Made by a program: the position numbers and the translations under genes. The notes under the pieces were generated by a model, which was not told the origin of the DNA, searched no databases, and saw only the letters and a list, made by a program, of their open reading frames with translations. From Canicola haemoglobinophilus (GTDB lineage: Bacteria > Pseudomonadota > Gammaproteobacteria > Enterobacterales > Pasteurellaceae), in contig NZ_MUXZ01000007.1 in NCBI RefSeq assembly GCF_002015075.1, positions 5,620-69,619 of the forward strand: DNA of 64,000 nucleotides. The letters are read 5' to 3'. Positions 44,648 through 52,091 of the stretch are shown here, in pieces (the stretch's first letter is position 1; every line of letters starts with the position of its first letter).

Positions 44648-46600
44648 TTATCCTTGTTTTTTGAGCAGTTTGGCAAAGCGATAACGTCGGTCAAACATAC
44701 ATAATAATCCACCTAGCGCCATGAATAGACCACCAAGCCAAATCCAACGAATAAAAGGTTTGTAGTATAAACGCAATGCCCAAGCGCCATCGCCTAGACT
44801 CTCGCCTAGTGCAACATATAAATCTCGACTAAATCCCCAATCAATAGCGGCTTCAGTCATGGACATTTTGCTTACTGTATAAAAGCGTTTTTCCGCAAAT
44901 AATGTTGTAATAAATTGTTTGTTTTTACTAATATCAATTTGTGCTTTTCCGCCTAAATAGTTAGCGCCATTTGCATCAGATATGCCTTGGAAAGTAAAAT
45001 CATAATCAGCAATTTGTACTGTATCGCCAACATTCATACGAACATCTCGTTCAATACTGTAATTTTGACTAAATGCGATGCCCCATACAGTCATTGCTAC
45101 ACCTAAATGGGCTAAAACCATGCCCCAGTGTGAGCGAGAGAGTTTTGTGATCCCAACCCAAAAATTATGTTTATGCGTGGCTCTTTGTTGTAATTCGTAC
45201 AGTGCGAGAAGTACGATAAAAATTGCCATCATTACACCAAGAACCGCACTTACTGTAATACGATCTTGTAAAAAATAAGGTAAAGCAAATCCAGCAATCA
45301 GCATGATAACTAAGCTAATGATTACTGGAATGCGAATAGCTGAAACTTGATCTCGGCGCCATTTGACTAAGGGCCCAATTCCTAATAAAAGAGCAAATGG
45401 GATCATGATATATAGGAACATCTGATCGAAAAATGGTGCACCGATTGAAATTGTGCCTAAGCCTAATTGTTTATGTACTAAAGGGAGAAGAGTACCTAAG
45501 AAAACAACACTAAGTGCGGTCATTAATAAAATATTATTGATTAACAACATGCTTTCTCGAGAGTAACGTTCCGCATTGTTTCTTGCTCGAATAGCGTTGC
45601 CTTTATAAGCATATAAGGCGAGTGAGCCACCAATAACAACGATCAGATAGGCTAAAATATATAAGCCACGGGTTGGATCGGAAGCAAATGCGTGTACAGA
45701 AACTAAAATCCCTGAACGGACTAAAAAAGTACCAAGTAAGCAAAGAGAGAACGCTAATATGGCTAACAATACGGTCCAAGCTTTAAAGCTATTACGTTTT
45801 TCCGTTACTGCAAGAGAATGTAGCAAGGCTGTACCTGCTAACCAAGGCATTAAAGAGGCGTTTTCTACGGGATCCCAGAACCACCAGCCACCCCAGCCAA
45901 GTTCGTAATATGCCCACCAAGAACCTAATACAATACCAAGGGTTAAAAATACCCAAGCTGCCATTGTCCAAGGACGAGACCAACGTGCCCAAGCTGTATC
46001 CAGTTTGCCTGTCATTAATGAAGCAATAGCAAAAGCAAAGGCAACGGAAAAACCAACATAGCCCATGTAAAGTAGAGGTGGATGAAAAATCAAGCCAACA
46101 TCTTGTAATAGCGGATTTAATTCTCTGCCGTCCACAGGAAAATCAGGGAAAGTGCGGTCAAAAGGATTAGAGGTGAATATGACAAACAGTAAGAAGCCAA
46201 TTGTAATGATGCCCATAATTGCTAACACACGAGCCACAGCTTCTTGCGGTAATTGTTTACTGAAAAAGGCAACAGCAACACTCCAAAGAGATAATAACCA
46301 AATCCAAAGCAATAATGAACCTTCATGAGATCCCCAAACTGCTGACAAACGATATTGCAAAGGTAAGTTAGAATTTGAATTGTTAACAACATATTGCACA
46401 GAAAAATCATTTGTCATAAACAAATAGAAAAGTGCGGTAAAAGAAATAGTTAAGCTAACAAATAAACCATAGGTCATTGGGCGAGCCAAAGACATGAGTT
46501 GCACATTGCCTTTTTCAGCTCCCCACAATGGAAAAATGGATAATAAAATAGAAATAGCTAAACTCAAAGCTAGGGCATAATTGCCTAATTCAGCGATCAT
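44648..46600 (-). CDS. ccmF: Cytochrome c heme lyase subunit CcmF
   Basis: Large membrane protein (650 residues, about 15 helices) that joins heme to apocytochrome c with CcmH and CcmI. The tryptophan-rich motif LGWGGWWFWDPVENASLMPW is intact, as are conserved His in LHSLAVTEKR and AHLGVAMTVWG. It overlaps ccmE by 4 bp. Confidence 0.97.
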   Translation of the reverse strand: MIAELGNYALALSLAISILLSIFPLWGAEKGNVQLMSLARPMTYGLFVSLTISFTALFYLFMTNDFSVQYVVNNSNSNLPLQYRLSAVWGSHEGSLLLWIWLLSLWSVAVAFFSKQLPQEAVARVLAIMGIITIGFLLFVIFTSNPFDRTFPDFPVDGRELNPLLQDVGLIFHPPLLYMGYVGFSVAFAFAIASLMTGKLDTAWARWSRPWTMAAWVFLTLGIVLGSWWAYYELGWGGWWFWDPVENASLMPWLAGTALLHSLAVTEKRNSFKAWTVLLAILAFSLCLLGTFLVRSGILVSVHAFASDPTRGLYILAYLIVVIGGSLALYAYKGNAIRARNNAERYSRESMLLINNILLMTALSVVFLGTLLPLVHKQLGLGTISIGAPFFDQMFLYIMIPFALLLGIGPLVKWRRDQVSAIRIPVIISLVIMLIAGFALPYFLQDRITVSAVLGVMMAIFIVLLALYELQQRATHKHNFWVGITKLSRSHWGMVLAHLGVAMTVWGIAFSQNYSIERDVRMNVGDTVQIADYDFTFQGISDANGANYLGGKAQIDISKNKQFITTLFAEKRFYTVSKMSMTEAAIDWGFSRDLYVALGESLGDGAWALRLYYKPFIRWIWLGGLFMALGGLLCMFDRRYRFAKLLKKQG

Positions 46601-47121
46601 TGATTACCTTCTTTTAATTGTTTTTCTTGACGATCACGTTCACTCTCACCTTTTAGATCCGATACGCCCATAGGTTTATGTACTTTTTGCATTTGCGCAT
46701 CTAATTCTGGTGGCACATAATTTTCATCATGTTTTGCTAAAACCTCGGTGGCATTGAGTACTGTTGGCTCTACTAATATACCCTGAGCAACAATGCCTTG
46801 CCCTTCACGGAATAAGTCCGGCAAAATGCCTTCATAAATTACAGTGACTGAAGGCCCAATATCATTTAAGTCAAATTTAACTTTTAGGCTTTTAGGATCA
46901 CGTTCAACACTGCCTTCAACGACCATACCGCCAATTCTAATACGTTGCCCAACGCTTGGTTTAGCATGGCTCTCATCATTTTTTCCATACACCACTTCTG
47001 TTGGCGTATAAAATAAATCAATATTTTGGCGTAAAGCATATAGCACTAAAGCAGATGCAACGGATATACCGAGTAAAATAAAGAGCACTATTGATAATCT
47101 TGATTTACGTCTTGGGTTCAT
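46597..47121 (-). CDS. ccmE: Heme chaperone CcmE
   Basis: A 174-residue periplasmic heme chaperone with an N-terminal anchor (about 10-30) and a beta-barrel. The heme-binding His is in EVLAKHDENYVPPE. GILPDLFREGQGIVAQG is conserved. It overlaps ccmD and ccmF by 4 bp each. Confidence 0.96.
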   Translation of the reverse strand: MNPRRKSRLSIVLFILLGISVASALVLYALRQNIDLFYTPTEVVYGKNDESHAKPSVGQRIRIGGMVVEGSVERDPKSLKVKFDLNDIGPSVTVIYEGILPDLFREGQGIVAQGILVEPTVLNATEVLAKHDENYVPPELDAQMQKVHKPMGVSDLKGESERDRQEKQLKEGNQ

Positions 47122-47330
47122 AGGGTTTCTCCATTATTTTTAGCTTGCATACTTTGTTGACGTGCGAGGCGTAATTGCTCACGTTGAATTTCTTTGAATA
47201 AGGCTTTACGGCTATAAATATTTTGTAAACCTAATCCTAAAATGACGATGAAAGAAATGCCATAAGATAGCCAAACATAAAACCCATAACCGTTCATATA
47301 AAAAAAATCACTCCAACTTTGAAAAAACAT
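47118..47330 (-). CDS. ccmD: Heme exporter protein CcmD
   Basis: A 70-residue protein with one membrane helix (about 16-36, YVWLSYGISFIVILGLGL) and a charged cytoplasmic tail. It releases holo-CcmE from CcmABC. Placement between ccmC and ccmE supports the call. Confidence 0.92.
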   Translation of the reverse strand: MFFQSWSDFFYMNGYGFYVWLSYGISFIVILGLGLQNIYSRKALFKEIQREQLRLARQQSMQAKNNGETL

Positions 47331-47339
47331 AATAAGCTC

Positions 47340-48074
47340 CTATTTTGCCAATGCTTTAACCCAAGGACGTTTGCTGTCGTCTTTTAATAATTGGGTTCGA
47401 TAACTGACTAAAGTAAACCAAATGGTTAATGCCATAAAACCAAAAATACACAGAATAAGTGGAATTAGCATAGGGGTTGCGATAGAAGGTTTTTCAAATT
47501 TGGTGATGCTTGCCCCTTGATGCAACGTATTCCACCACAGTACAGAAAAATGAATAACGGGAATATTGAGCACGCCTACAATTGAAAGAATTGCCGCAGC
47601 TTTCATGCCCGTTAAACGATCTTGGAAAGCCGAATAAAGTGCGATAACGCCTAAGTATAAAAAGAATAAAATTAAAGAAGATGTTAAGCGAGCGTCCCAA
47701 ACCCACCAAGTTCCCCAAGTTGGCTTGCCCCAAATTGCACCTGTGACTAATGCTAAGAAAGTAAATACTACACCAATAGGTGCCATTGCCAGAATAGACA
47801 AATAGGCTTGGCGGATTTGCCATACTAAGCCGATAATCCCAGCAATTGCCATAGAAACATAAAGTCCCATAGAAAAAATAGCGGCTGGAACATGGATATA
47901 AATAATCCGGAAACTGTTGCCTTGCTGATAATCAGCAGGTGCAAAAGCTAGCCCCCAAACCACGCCAGTTGCTAATAACAGTACAGATACAATTGCAAAA
48001 AAAGGAATGAATTTACCACATAAGTGATATTGTGTTTCTGATTTTGCATAAGGATGTAACCATTTCCACATCAT
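47340..48074 (-). CDS. ccmC: Heme exporter protein CcmC
   Basis: A 244-residue membrane protein that loads heme onto CcmE. The WWD motif WGKPTWGTWWVWDARLTSS and flanking conserved His (IHVPAA, VIHFSVLWWNTLHQG) are intact. Six helices are visible. It lies 9 bp before ccmD. Confidence 0.97.
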   Translation of the reverse strand: MMWKWLHPYAKSETQYHLCGKFIPFFAIVSVLLLATGVVWGLAFAPADYQQGNSFRIIYIHVPAAIFSMGLYVSMAIAGIIGLVWQIRQAYLSILAMAPIGVVFTFLALVTGAIWGKPTWGTWWVWDARLTSSLILFFLYLGVIALYSAFQDRLTGMKAAAILSIVGVLNIPVIHFSVLWWNTLHQGASITKFEKPSIATPMLIPLILCIFGFMALTIWFTLVSYRTQLLKDDSKRPWVKALAK

Positions 48075-48117
48075 TTAGTCCTTATTATGTTATTTAAAAA
48101 GTAAATCTTTGCTAAGC

Positions 48118-48783
48118 CTATTGGTCTAGGCTCACTCTTAGCGCCATTGAAATAGCAAAAGGCGCCAATGTTGCCACTGAAACGAAAATTGCCCCAAGAA
48201 TAGCCAGTTGACCGTTATAGGATAGATTTAAGGTCGCGGCATCTAAAACAGAGGCGGAAAAAATTAATACGGGGATAAATAAAGGTAAGACTAATAAGCT
48301 GAGTAAAATCCCGCCTTTACGTAGTCCTACCGTAAGCGCCACACCAATTGCCCCTAAGCAACTTAATGTTGGCGTGCCTAATAATAATGTTAAAACCAAT
48401 GCCCACCAAATATGTAATTCCAATGATAGTAATAGCCCAGCAATAGGCGAAAGTAAAATTAACGGCAAGCCAGTCAAAAGCCAATGCGCAATGACTTTGG
48501 CTAATGCTGTCATGGCTAAAGGCTGTGAAGTTAGTAACAACTGCTCTAAAGAACCATCGACAAAATCATCACGGAACAAACGTTCAAAGGAAAGTAAAGC
48601 GGATAATAATGCCGCCACCCAAGCTATTCCCGGTGCTATCTTGGCGAGTAATTTAGGATCAGGGCCAATAACTAAAGGAAACAAGGTCAGAATAATGAGG
48701 AAAAACCACAAGGGATTTAAAATTTCAGCTTGTTTACGAAAGGCAATTTTTAGTTCTCTTTTGATAATTTGAGTGAAAATCAT
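48118..48783 (-). CDS. ccmB: Heme exporter protein CcmB
   Basis: A 221-residue ABC permease with six helices (RELKIAFRKQAEILNPLWFF at the start, ALTVGLRKGGILLSLLVLPL near residue 155). It pairs with the CcmA ATPase. It overlaps ccmA by 4 bp. Confidence 0.95.
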   Translation of the reverse strand: MIFTQIIKRELKIAFRKQAEILNPLWFFLIILTLFPLVIGPDPKLLAKIAPGIAWVAALLSALLSFERLFRDDFVDGSLEQLLLTSQPLAMTALAKVIAHWLLTGLPLILLSPIAGLLLSLELHIWWALVLTLLLGTPTLSCLGAIGVALTVGLRKGGILLSLLVLPLFIPVLIFSASVLDAATLNLSYNGQLAILGAIFVSVATLAPFAISMALRVSLDQ

Positions 48784-49433
48784 GCCATCTCCCCTTGATC
48801 AAAAAACTTGTATTGATCCAACCGCACTTTTTGCAACTTATTGCTCGGAATTTCTTGATGGCTAGTTAAAATCACAATACCGCCATTTTCCGCATGCTGC
48901 TCAAATAGCTGAGTTAAGACTTGAACTCCTTTTTTATCAATAGCGGTAAAAGGCTCATCTAAAATCCAAAGAGGTGCTTTAGAAAGCCATAAACGAGCTA
49001 ATGCAATACGCTTTTGTTGTCCAGCTGAAAGTTGGCTTGCCACAATATCTTCTTTACCAAATAACCCGACTTTTTCTAACACTTGCCATAAAATTTCATC
49101 ACCTTGTTGGCTATTGGAAATTTGCTGATAAAACTTTAAATTTTCCCAAGGCGTTAACTCAGGTTTCACGCCTGAATGATGCCCTAAGTAGAGGATGTTA
49201 TAGTGAAACTCTTCACGTTGTTTACAAATCTCTTGATTATTCCACCGCACTTTTCCGCTTAACGCCTGCGCTAACCCAACGATGATACGTAATAAACTGG
49301 TTTTACCAATCCCGTTATGCCCTTCAATTTGCACAAAATCGCCCGACTTAAAATCTAAACTTAAGTCAGTAAACAAAATCTTATCGCCACGCTGACAGGC
49401 AAGTTGTTCAAGTTGTAGATGATTATTTAGCAT
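48780..49433 (-). CDS. ccmA: Cytochrome c biogenesis ATP-binding protein CcmA
   Basis: ABC ATPase that drives release of holo-CcmE. I choose the ATG at 49433 (217 residues) because the alignment-like start LQLEQLACQRGDKILF fits the family; an in-frame ATG at 49481 would add 16 unrelated residues. Walker A GHNGIGKTS (38-46), signature QLSAGQQKRIALARL and LWILDEPF are intact. It is first of the ccm operon. Confidence 0.93.
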   Translation of the reverse strand: MLNNHLQLEQLACQRGDKILFTDLSLDFKSGDFVQIEGHNGIGKTSLLRIIVGLAQALSGKVRWNNQEICKQREEFHYNILYLGHHSGVKPELTPWENLKFYQQISNSQQGDEILWQVLEKVGLFGKEDIVASQLSAGQQKRIALARLWLSKAPLWILDEPFTAIDKKGVQVLTQLFEQHAENGGIVILTSHQEIPSNKLQKVRLDQYKFFDQGEMA

Positions 49434-49596
49434 AAGGAATTGTTGAAATATTTTCGGAAGGCGCATTCTATCATAAGCCATGCTAATGGCGTAGAGAATG
49501 CAATATGAAAAAGCATAACTCTTTAGGTGTATATGATAGGGTTGTTTGATTTAGGACAAAATAAAGCTAAGAGAGATGTAGTTACTAAAAAATTTA

Positions 49597-49983
49597 TTAA
49601 GAGCTAAGTTCCTTCAGTAAGGCAAGTAAAAGTTTTTGCTTAGAATGCGAAATATTACGAAAAGAATGTAACAGTTGAGTTTCATCATCAGAGAGTTGTG
49701 AATGATCTATTTGGCTAATGCCGTATCTAAGCCATTCAGGAGAAGTATTCAGTAACTTTGATAATGTATCAATTTTATCATCGGTAGGAATAGACGAACC
49801 AATCAACCAGTTATGAACTGTTTGTGGTGTTATTGGACGATTTGGGTGGCGTAAATTGAATTTAGTAGCAATCGATGAAAGAGAGAGCTCTGCAAAGCCC
49901 GTATTTTCTAGTGCTTGCTTTAGTCTTTTACTAAATTCAAGTTTTGAGTTTTCATTTTTCATTTGGTTATTCTGAACAGACAA
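49597..49983 (-). CDS. XRE-type transcriptional regulator
   Basis: A 128-residue protein with a phage-repressor-like helix-turn-helix at about residues 18-87 (LKQALENTGF, SIATKFN, PQTVHNWLIGSSIPTDDKI, LSKLLNTSPEWLRYG) and a helical C-terminus (HSFRNISHSKQKLLLALLKEL). It is divergent from a two-gene unit starting at 50115, with 131 bp between, and probably controls it. The surrounding patch looks accessory, between ccm and leu. Confidence 0.85.
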   Translation of the reverse strand: MSVQNNQMKNENSKLEFSKRLKQALENTGFAELSLSSIATKFNLRHPNRPITPQTVHNWLIGSSIPTDDKIDTLSKLLNTSPEWLRYGISQIDHSQLSDDETQLLHSFRNISHSKQKLLLALLKELSS

Positions 49984-49990
49984 ATTTTCA

Positions 49991-50000
49991 ATTGATCAAT
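49991..50000. promoter_or_regulatory. Candidate operator of the XRE regulator
   Basis: ATTGATCAAT is a perfect 10-bp palindrome 8 bp before the regulator start; a looser copy (TTGAAATCATCAAA) follows at about 50007-50020. The assignment rests only on position and symmetry. Confidence 0.4.
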
Positions 50001-50048
50001 ATTTTCTTGAAATCATCAAATTAAACTTTAAATCTTAAAAAATAAGTT

Positions 50049-50086
50049 TATAATGCGAATAAGTGGTGAGATTTTTTCTCACTTTT
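50049..50086 (+). promoter_or_regulatory. Promoter -10 box and terminator-like leader hairpin
   Basis: TATAAT stands at 50049-50054 with only a weak -35 (CTTTAA). At 50066-50082 GTGAGA and TCTCAC form a 6-bp stem around five T, followed by TTTTT, just 30 bp before the first gene. This resembles an intrinsic terminator in the 5' leader, hence possible attenuation. Confidence 0.5.
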
Positions 50087-50114
50087 TATTAGCTATTTAA
50101 AAGAGGATACAAAT

Positions 50115-50306
50115 ATGGCGTTAATGCCCAAATTTGAAAATGGTAAAAAAATATATGAAGGTCCTTCAGGCACTAAATATCAATATGACTTAAGTAATCC
50201 AATGGACAAACTGGCTTACGAGCTTGATTTAGATGCACAAATGCGAGACAAGCTTTCTTTAAATTTACATAGAAAACTAGAAAATGGAGGTGGTATTTAT
50301 GAATAA
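50115..50306 (+). CDS. Small hypothetical protein
   Basis: A 63-residue polar, soluble protein (MALMPKFENGKKIYEGPSGTKYQYDLS, ending ENGGGIYE). No family recognised. GAGGATAC precedes the ATG. Its stop overlaps the next gene's start by 8 bp, so the two are translated together. It is divergent from the XRE regulator. Confidence 0.7.
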   Translation: MALMPKFENGKKIYEGPSGTKYQYDLSNPMDKLAYELDLDAQMRDKLSLNLHRKLENGGGIYE

Positions 50307-50712
50307 TTGGTTTGACGATGAAGATAATACGGAGTTTGTTGAGGTTAAAAAATCATATTCAGATCAGGAACTAATTACTCTTTTAAGAAATGAGGGATAT
50401 TCTCCCGTAAAACTTTTAAAAAAAGGAGGTATTGTTTTCCAAGCTGAGGGGACAAATTATTTAATCATCAATCAACAAGATACGCTACAAATAGTCGTAA
50501 CATTTAATGATGCAGATCACATTGATTATGAACAGCTAAATGAATGGAATAGTGAGTATCGCTTTACTAGGGCTTATATAAATAAGGACATTGGACTGGT
50601 TCATTTGGATAATGATCTCGATCTTCGAGCTGGAGTTAGTGAACAACAAATTATCCGTTTCATCGCAAAATTCCGAATGATGCTACACGCTTTTAAGGAG
50701 AAACTTGGATAA
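50299..50712 (+). CDS. YbjN-domain-like protein
   Basis: A 137-residue protein. I take the ATG at 50299 because GGAGGTGG lies just before it, within the end of the previous gene. The pattern (INQQDTLQIVVTFND, NEWNSEYRFTRAYIN, LDNDLDLRAGVSEQQIIRFI) resembles YbjN-like proteins, a fold like type III secretion chaperones, called putative sensory regulators. Acidic N-terminus; no membrane segment. Function unknown. Confidence 0.75.
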   Translation: MNNWFDDEDNTEFVEVKKSYSDQELITLLRNEGYSPVKLLKKGGIVFQAEGTNYLIINQQDTLQIVVTFNDADHIDYEQLNEWNSEYRFTRAYINKDIGLVHLDNDLDLRAGVSEQQIIRFIAKFRMMLHAFKEKLG

Positions 50713-50811
50713 ATAGGGTTATGGGATAAGATAGATACTTTTTGTGGTTTAGCAAATAAAGCAGAAAGGGATCTTTTCTAAAGCGGCATAAAAAACTTTG
50801 CGATAGTAAGT

Positions 50812-50904
50812 AGCCAAAGATAAAATAAATGGTGTGCTAAAGCCCACTCTACTCTACAGCCTAAAATTTTCACCATTATAAAACCCTACAATCTAAAATT
50901 TTTC
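50812..50904. repeat. Imperfect direct repeat, left copy beside the toxin-antitoxin pair
   Basis: A stretch beginning AGCCAAAGATAAAATAAATG, continuing through GCTAAAGCCCAC and ending ACAATCTAAAATTTTTCC. It matches 51632-51702 with insertions and substitutions. The two copies bracket the RelBE-type genes. The rest of 50713-50988 holds one uptake signal (about 50922) and the 20-base hairpin core at 50954-50973; no gene seen. Confidence 0.75.
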
Positions 50905-50953
50905 CTTTTGTTTTTAGCTAAAAGTGCGGTGGTAATTTGAGATGATTTTGGTC

Positions 50954-50973
50954 ACCCGTGAGGACACGGGCGA
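50954..50973. repeat. Hairpin core shared with the hsdR-hsdS gap
   Basis: The 20 bases CACCCGTGAGGACACGGGCG are identical to 14736-14755. CCCGTG and CACGGG pair. It lies just after the stop of the relE-like gene. Confidence 0.8.
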
Positions 50974-50988
50974 CAGCAGGGCGTAGGG

Positions 50989-51279
50989 CTAATTGGTTAA
51001 ACGGCTTTTTGCTGTGTTGTAGGCTTCAGAGCGTTCTCGTTTGCCGATGGCAAGGACAATAACTTTAACTTCGTTATTTTCTACTTGGTAAATCAATCGG
51101 TAGCCCGCAGAGCGAAGTGTAATTTTGTAGCCGTTGGGTATTTCCCGCACTTTATTGGCTGGAACCTCTGGATTTTCTAATACTTTGGCGAGCTTTTTCT
51201 TGAATTGCTCTCCTATGCTGTGATCGAGTTTTTTCCACTCTTTCAGTGCTTGTGTTTCGAAGACGAGTTTATAAGTCAT
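50989..51279 (-). CDS. RelE-family toxin
   Basis: A 96-residue ribosome-dependent mRNA endonuclease-type toxin. Motifs: FETQALKEWKKLD, KKLAKVLENP, NGYKITLRSAGYRLIYQVE and VIVLAIGKRERSEAY, whose Arg and Tyr match the RelE active surface. The start overlaps the antitoxin gene by 11 bp. A ParE-like gyrase poison is less likely given the KRERSEAY ending. Confidence 0.92.
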   Translation of the reverse strand: MTYKLVFETQALKEWKKLDHSIGEQFKKKLAKVLENPEVPANKVREIPNGYKITLRSAGYRLIYQVENNEVKVIVLAIGKRERSEAYNTAKSRLTN

Positions 51280-51511
51280 CTAACGTAACCTCAACAAAAC
51301 CTTGTGGGTTAGCAATACGTTGGCGAGCAATGCGAATGAGTTCGTCTTCTTCCTCGGTAATCACTGCTTGTTTAATCGGTAGGCAGCGGTTATCGGTAAT
51401 GTATTGGAAATAAAGGCGGATTGCTTCACTTGGGCTGATGTTTAAGTCAGCTAATACAGCATAAGCCTGTTGTTTGAGATTGTCGTCTAAGCGGACATTA
51501 AGTGTTGCCAT
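51269..51511 (-). CDS. RelB/DinJ-family antitoxin
   Basis: An 80-residue ribbon-helix-helix antitoxin (ATLNVRLDDNLKQQAYAVL, NISPSEAIRLYFQYI) with an acidic C-terminal toxin-binding region. It precedes the toxin and overlaps it, the usual order, and should autorepress the pair. AAGGAAT stands before the ATG. Confidence 0.92.
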   Translation of the reverse strand: MATLNVRLDDNLKQQAYAVLADLNISPSEAIRLYFQYITDNRCLPIKQAVITEEEDELIRIARQRIANPQGFVEVTLDDL

Positions 51512-51631
51512 AGGATATTCCTTATAGTTTGTTTTGATGTAATGCTAATTGTAATACAAAAGAAGAAAAATGCACAACATAATAAAAAATGAATTATTAG
51601 AAGTTGGTAGGGTGGGCTTCAGCCCACCAAA

Positions 51632-51702
51632 AGCCAAAGACAAAATAAATGGTGGGCTAAAGCTCACCCTACAATCTAAAATTTTTCACCACTATAAAAC
51701 CC
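51632..51702. repeat. Imperfect direct repeat, right copy, with GTGGGC palindromes
   Basis: AGCCAAAGACAAAATAAATG through GCTAAAGCTCACC and ACAATCTAAAATTTTTCACC, matching 50812-50904. A hairpin GGTGGGCT/AGCCCACC precedes it at 51611-51628. An uptake signal follows at about 51706. Confidence 0.75.
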
Positions 51703-51838
51703 CAAAAGTGCGGTAGAAAAAGTTAATACTTTTAACTTGTTTGGATTTTAATTCTTTTTGTGTTGGTTCATTTAGTTTTATGTTTTAATTTTGCTCTTTG
51801 ATTAACGTTTGCATTGGTATAAAACTCTAAAAAATTAT

Positions 51839-51866
51839 TTGACACATTATTTTAAACTCGTAATAT
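51839..51866 (+). promoter_or_regulatory. Probable leu operon promoter
   Basis: TTGACA (51839-51844), a 16-bp spacer and TAATAT (51861-51866), 34 bp before the leader-peptide ATG. Confidence 0.65.
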
Positions 51867-51900
51867 AAGGCCCATCTCAGTTTTATTTTTAGGATATGTT

Positions 51901-51960
51901 ATGTTTTACATTATTTCTCTGTTACTCAACTTACGATTATCACATTCCTTGTGCGGATAA
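51901..51960 (+). CDS. leuL: leu operon leader peptide
   Basis: A 19-codon ORF reading MFYIISLLLNLRLSHSLCG, with six leucine codons, three of them consecutive (CTG TTA CTC). An AGGA site precedes the ATG. It is followed by a terminator hairpin, so ribosome stalling at Leu codons when leucyl-tRNA is scarce should let transcription enter leuA. Too short for routine gene finding, but its position and codon content are decisive. Confidence 0.85.
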   Translation: MFYIISLLLNLRLSHSLCG

Positions 51961-51993
51961 GTTGTGGAACAAAGAAAAGTAAAACCATCGATT

Positions 51994-52023
51994 AACCCGC
52001 ACCAGTAAAATGCGGGTTTTTTT
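51994..52023 (+). terminator. leu attenuator terminator
   Basis: AACCCGCA and TGCGGGTT form an 8-bp stem with a 9-base loop, followed by seven T. It lies 34 bp after the leader stop and 69 bp before leuA. Confidence 0.88.
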
Positions 52024-52091
52024 GTATCTAAAATCAATAAAAAAGCACCGCACTTTGAAGGTAGCAACACAGCAAAATTAAAGGAAGACTT

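Noticed and set aside
48374..48772. A 132-codon plus-strand ORF within ccmB
   Set aside because: It is antisense to a well-conserved gene with complete membrane segments and shows no family pattern.
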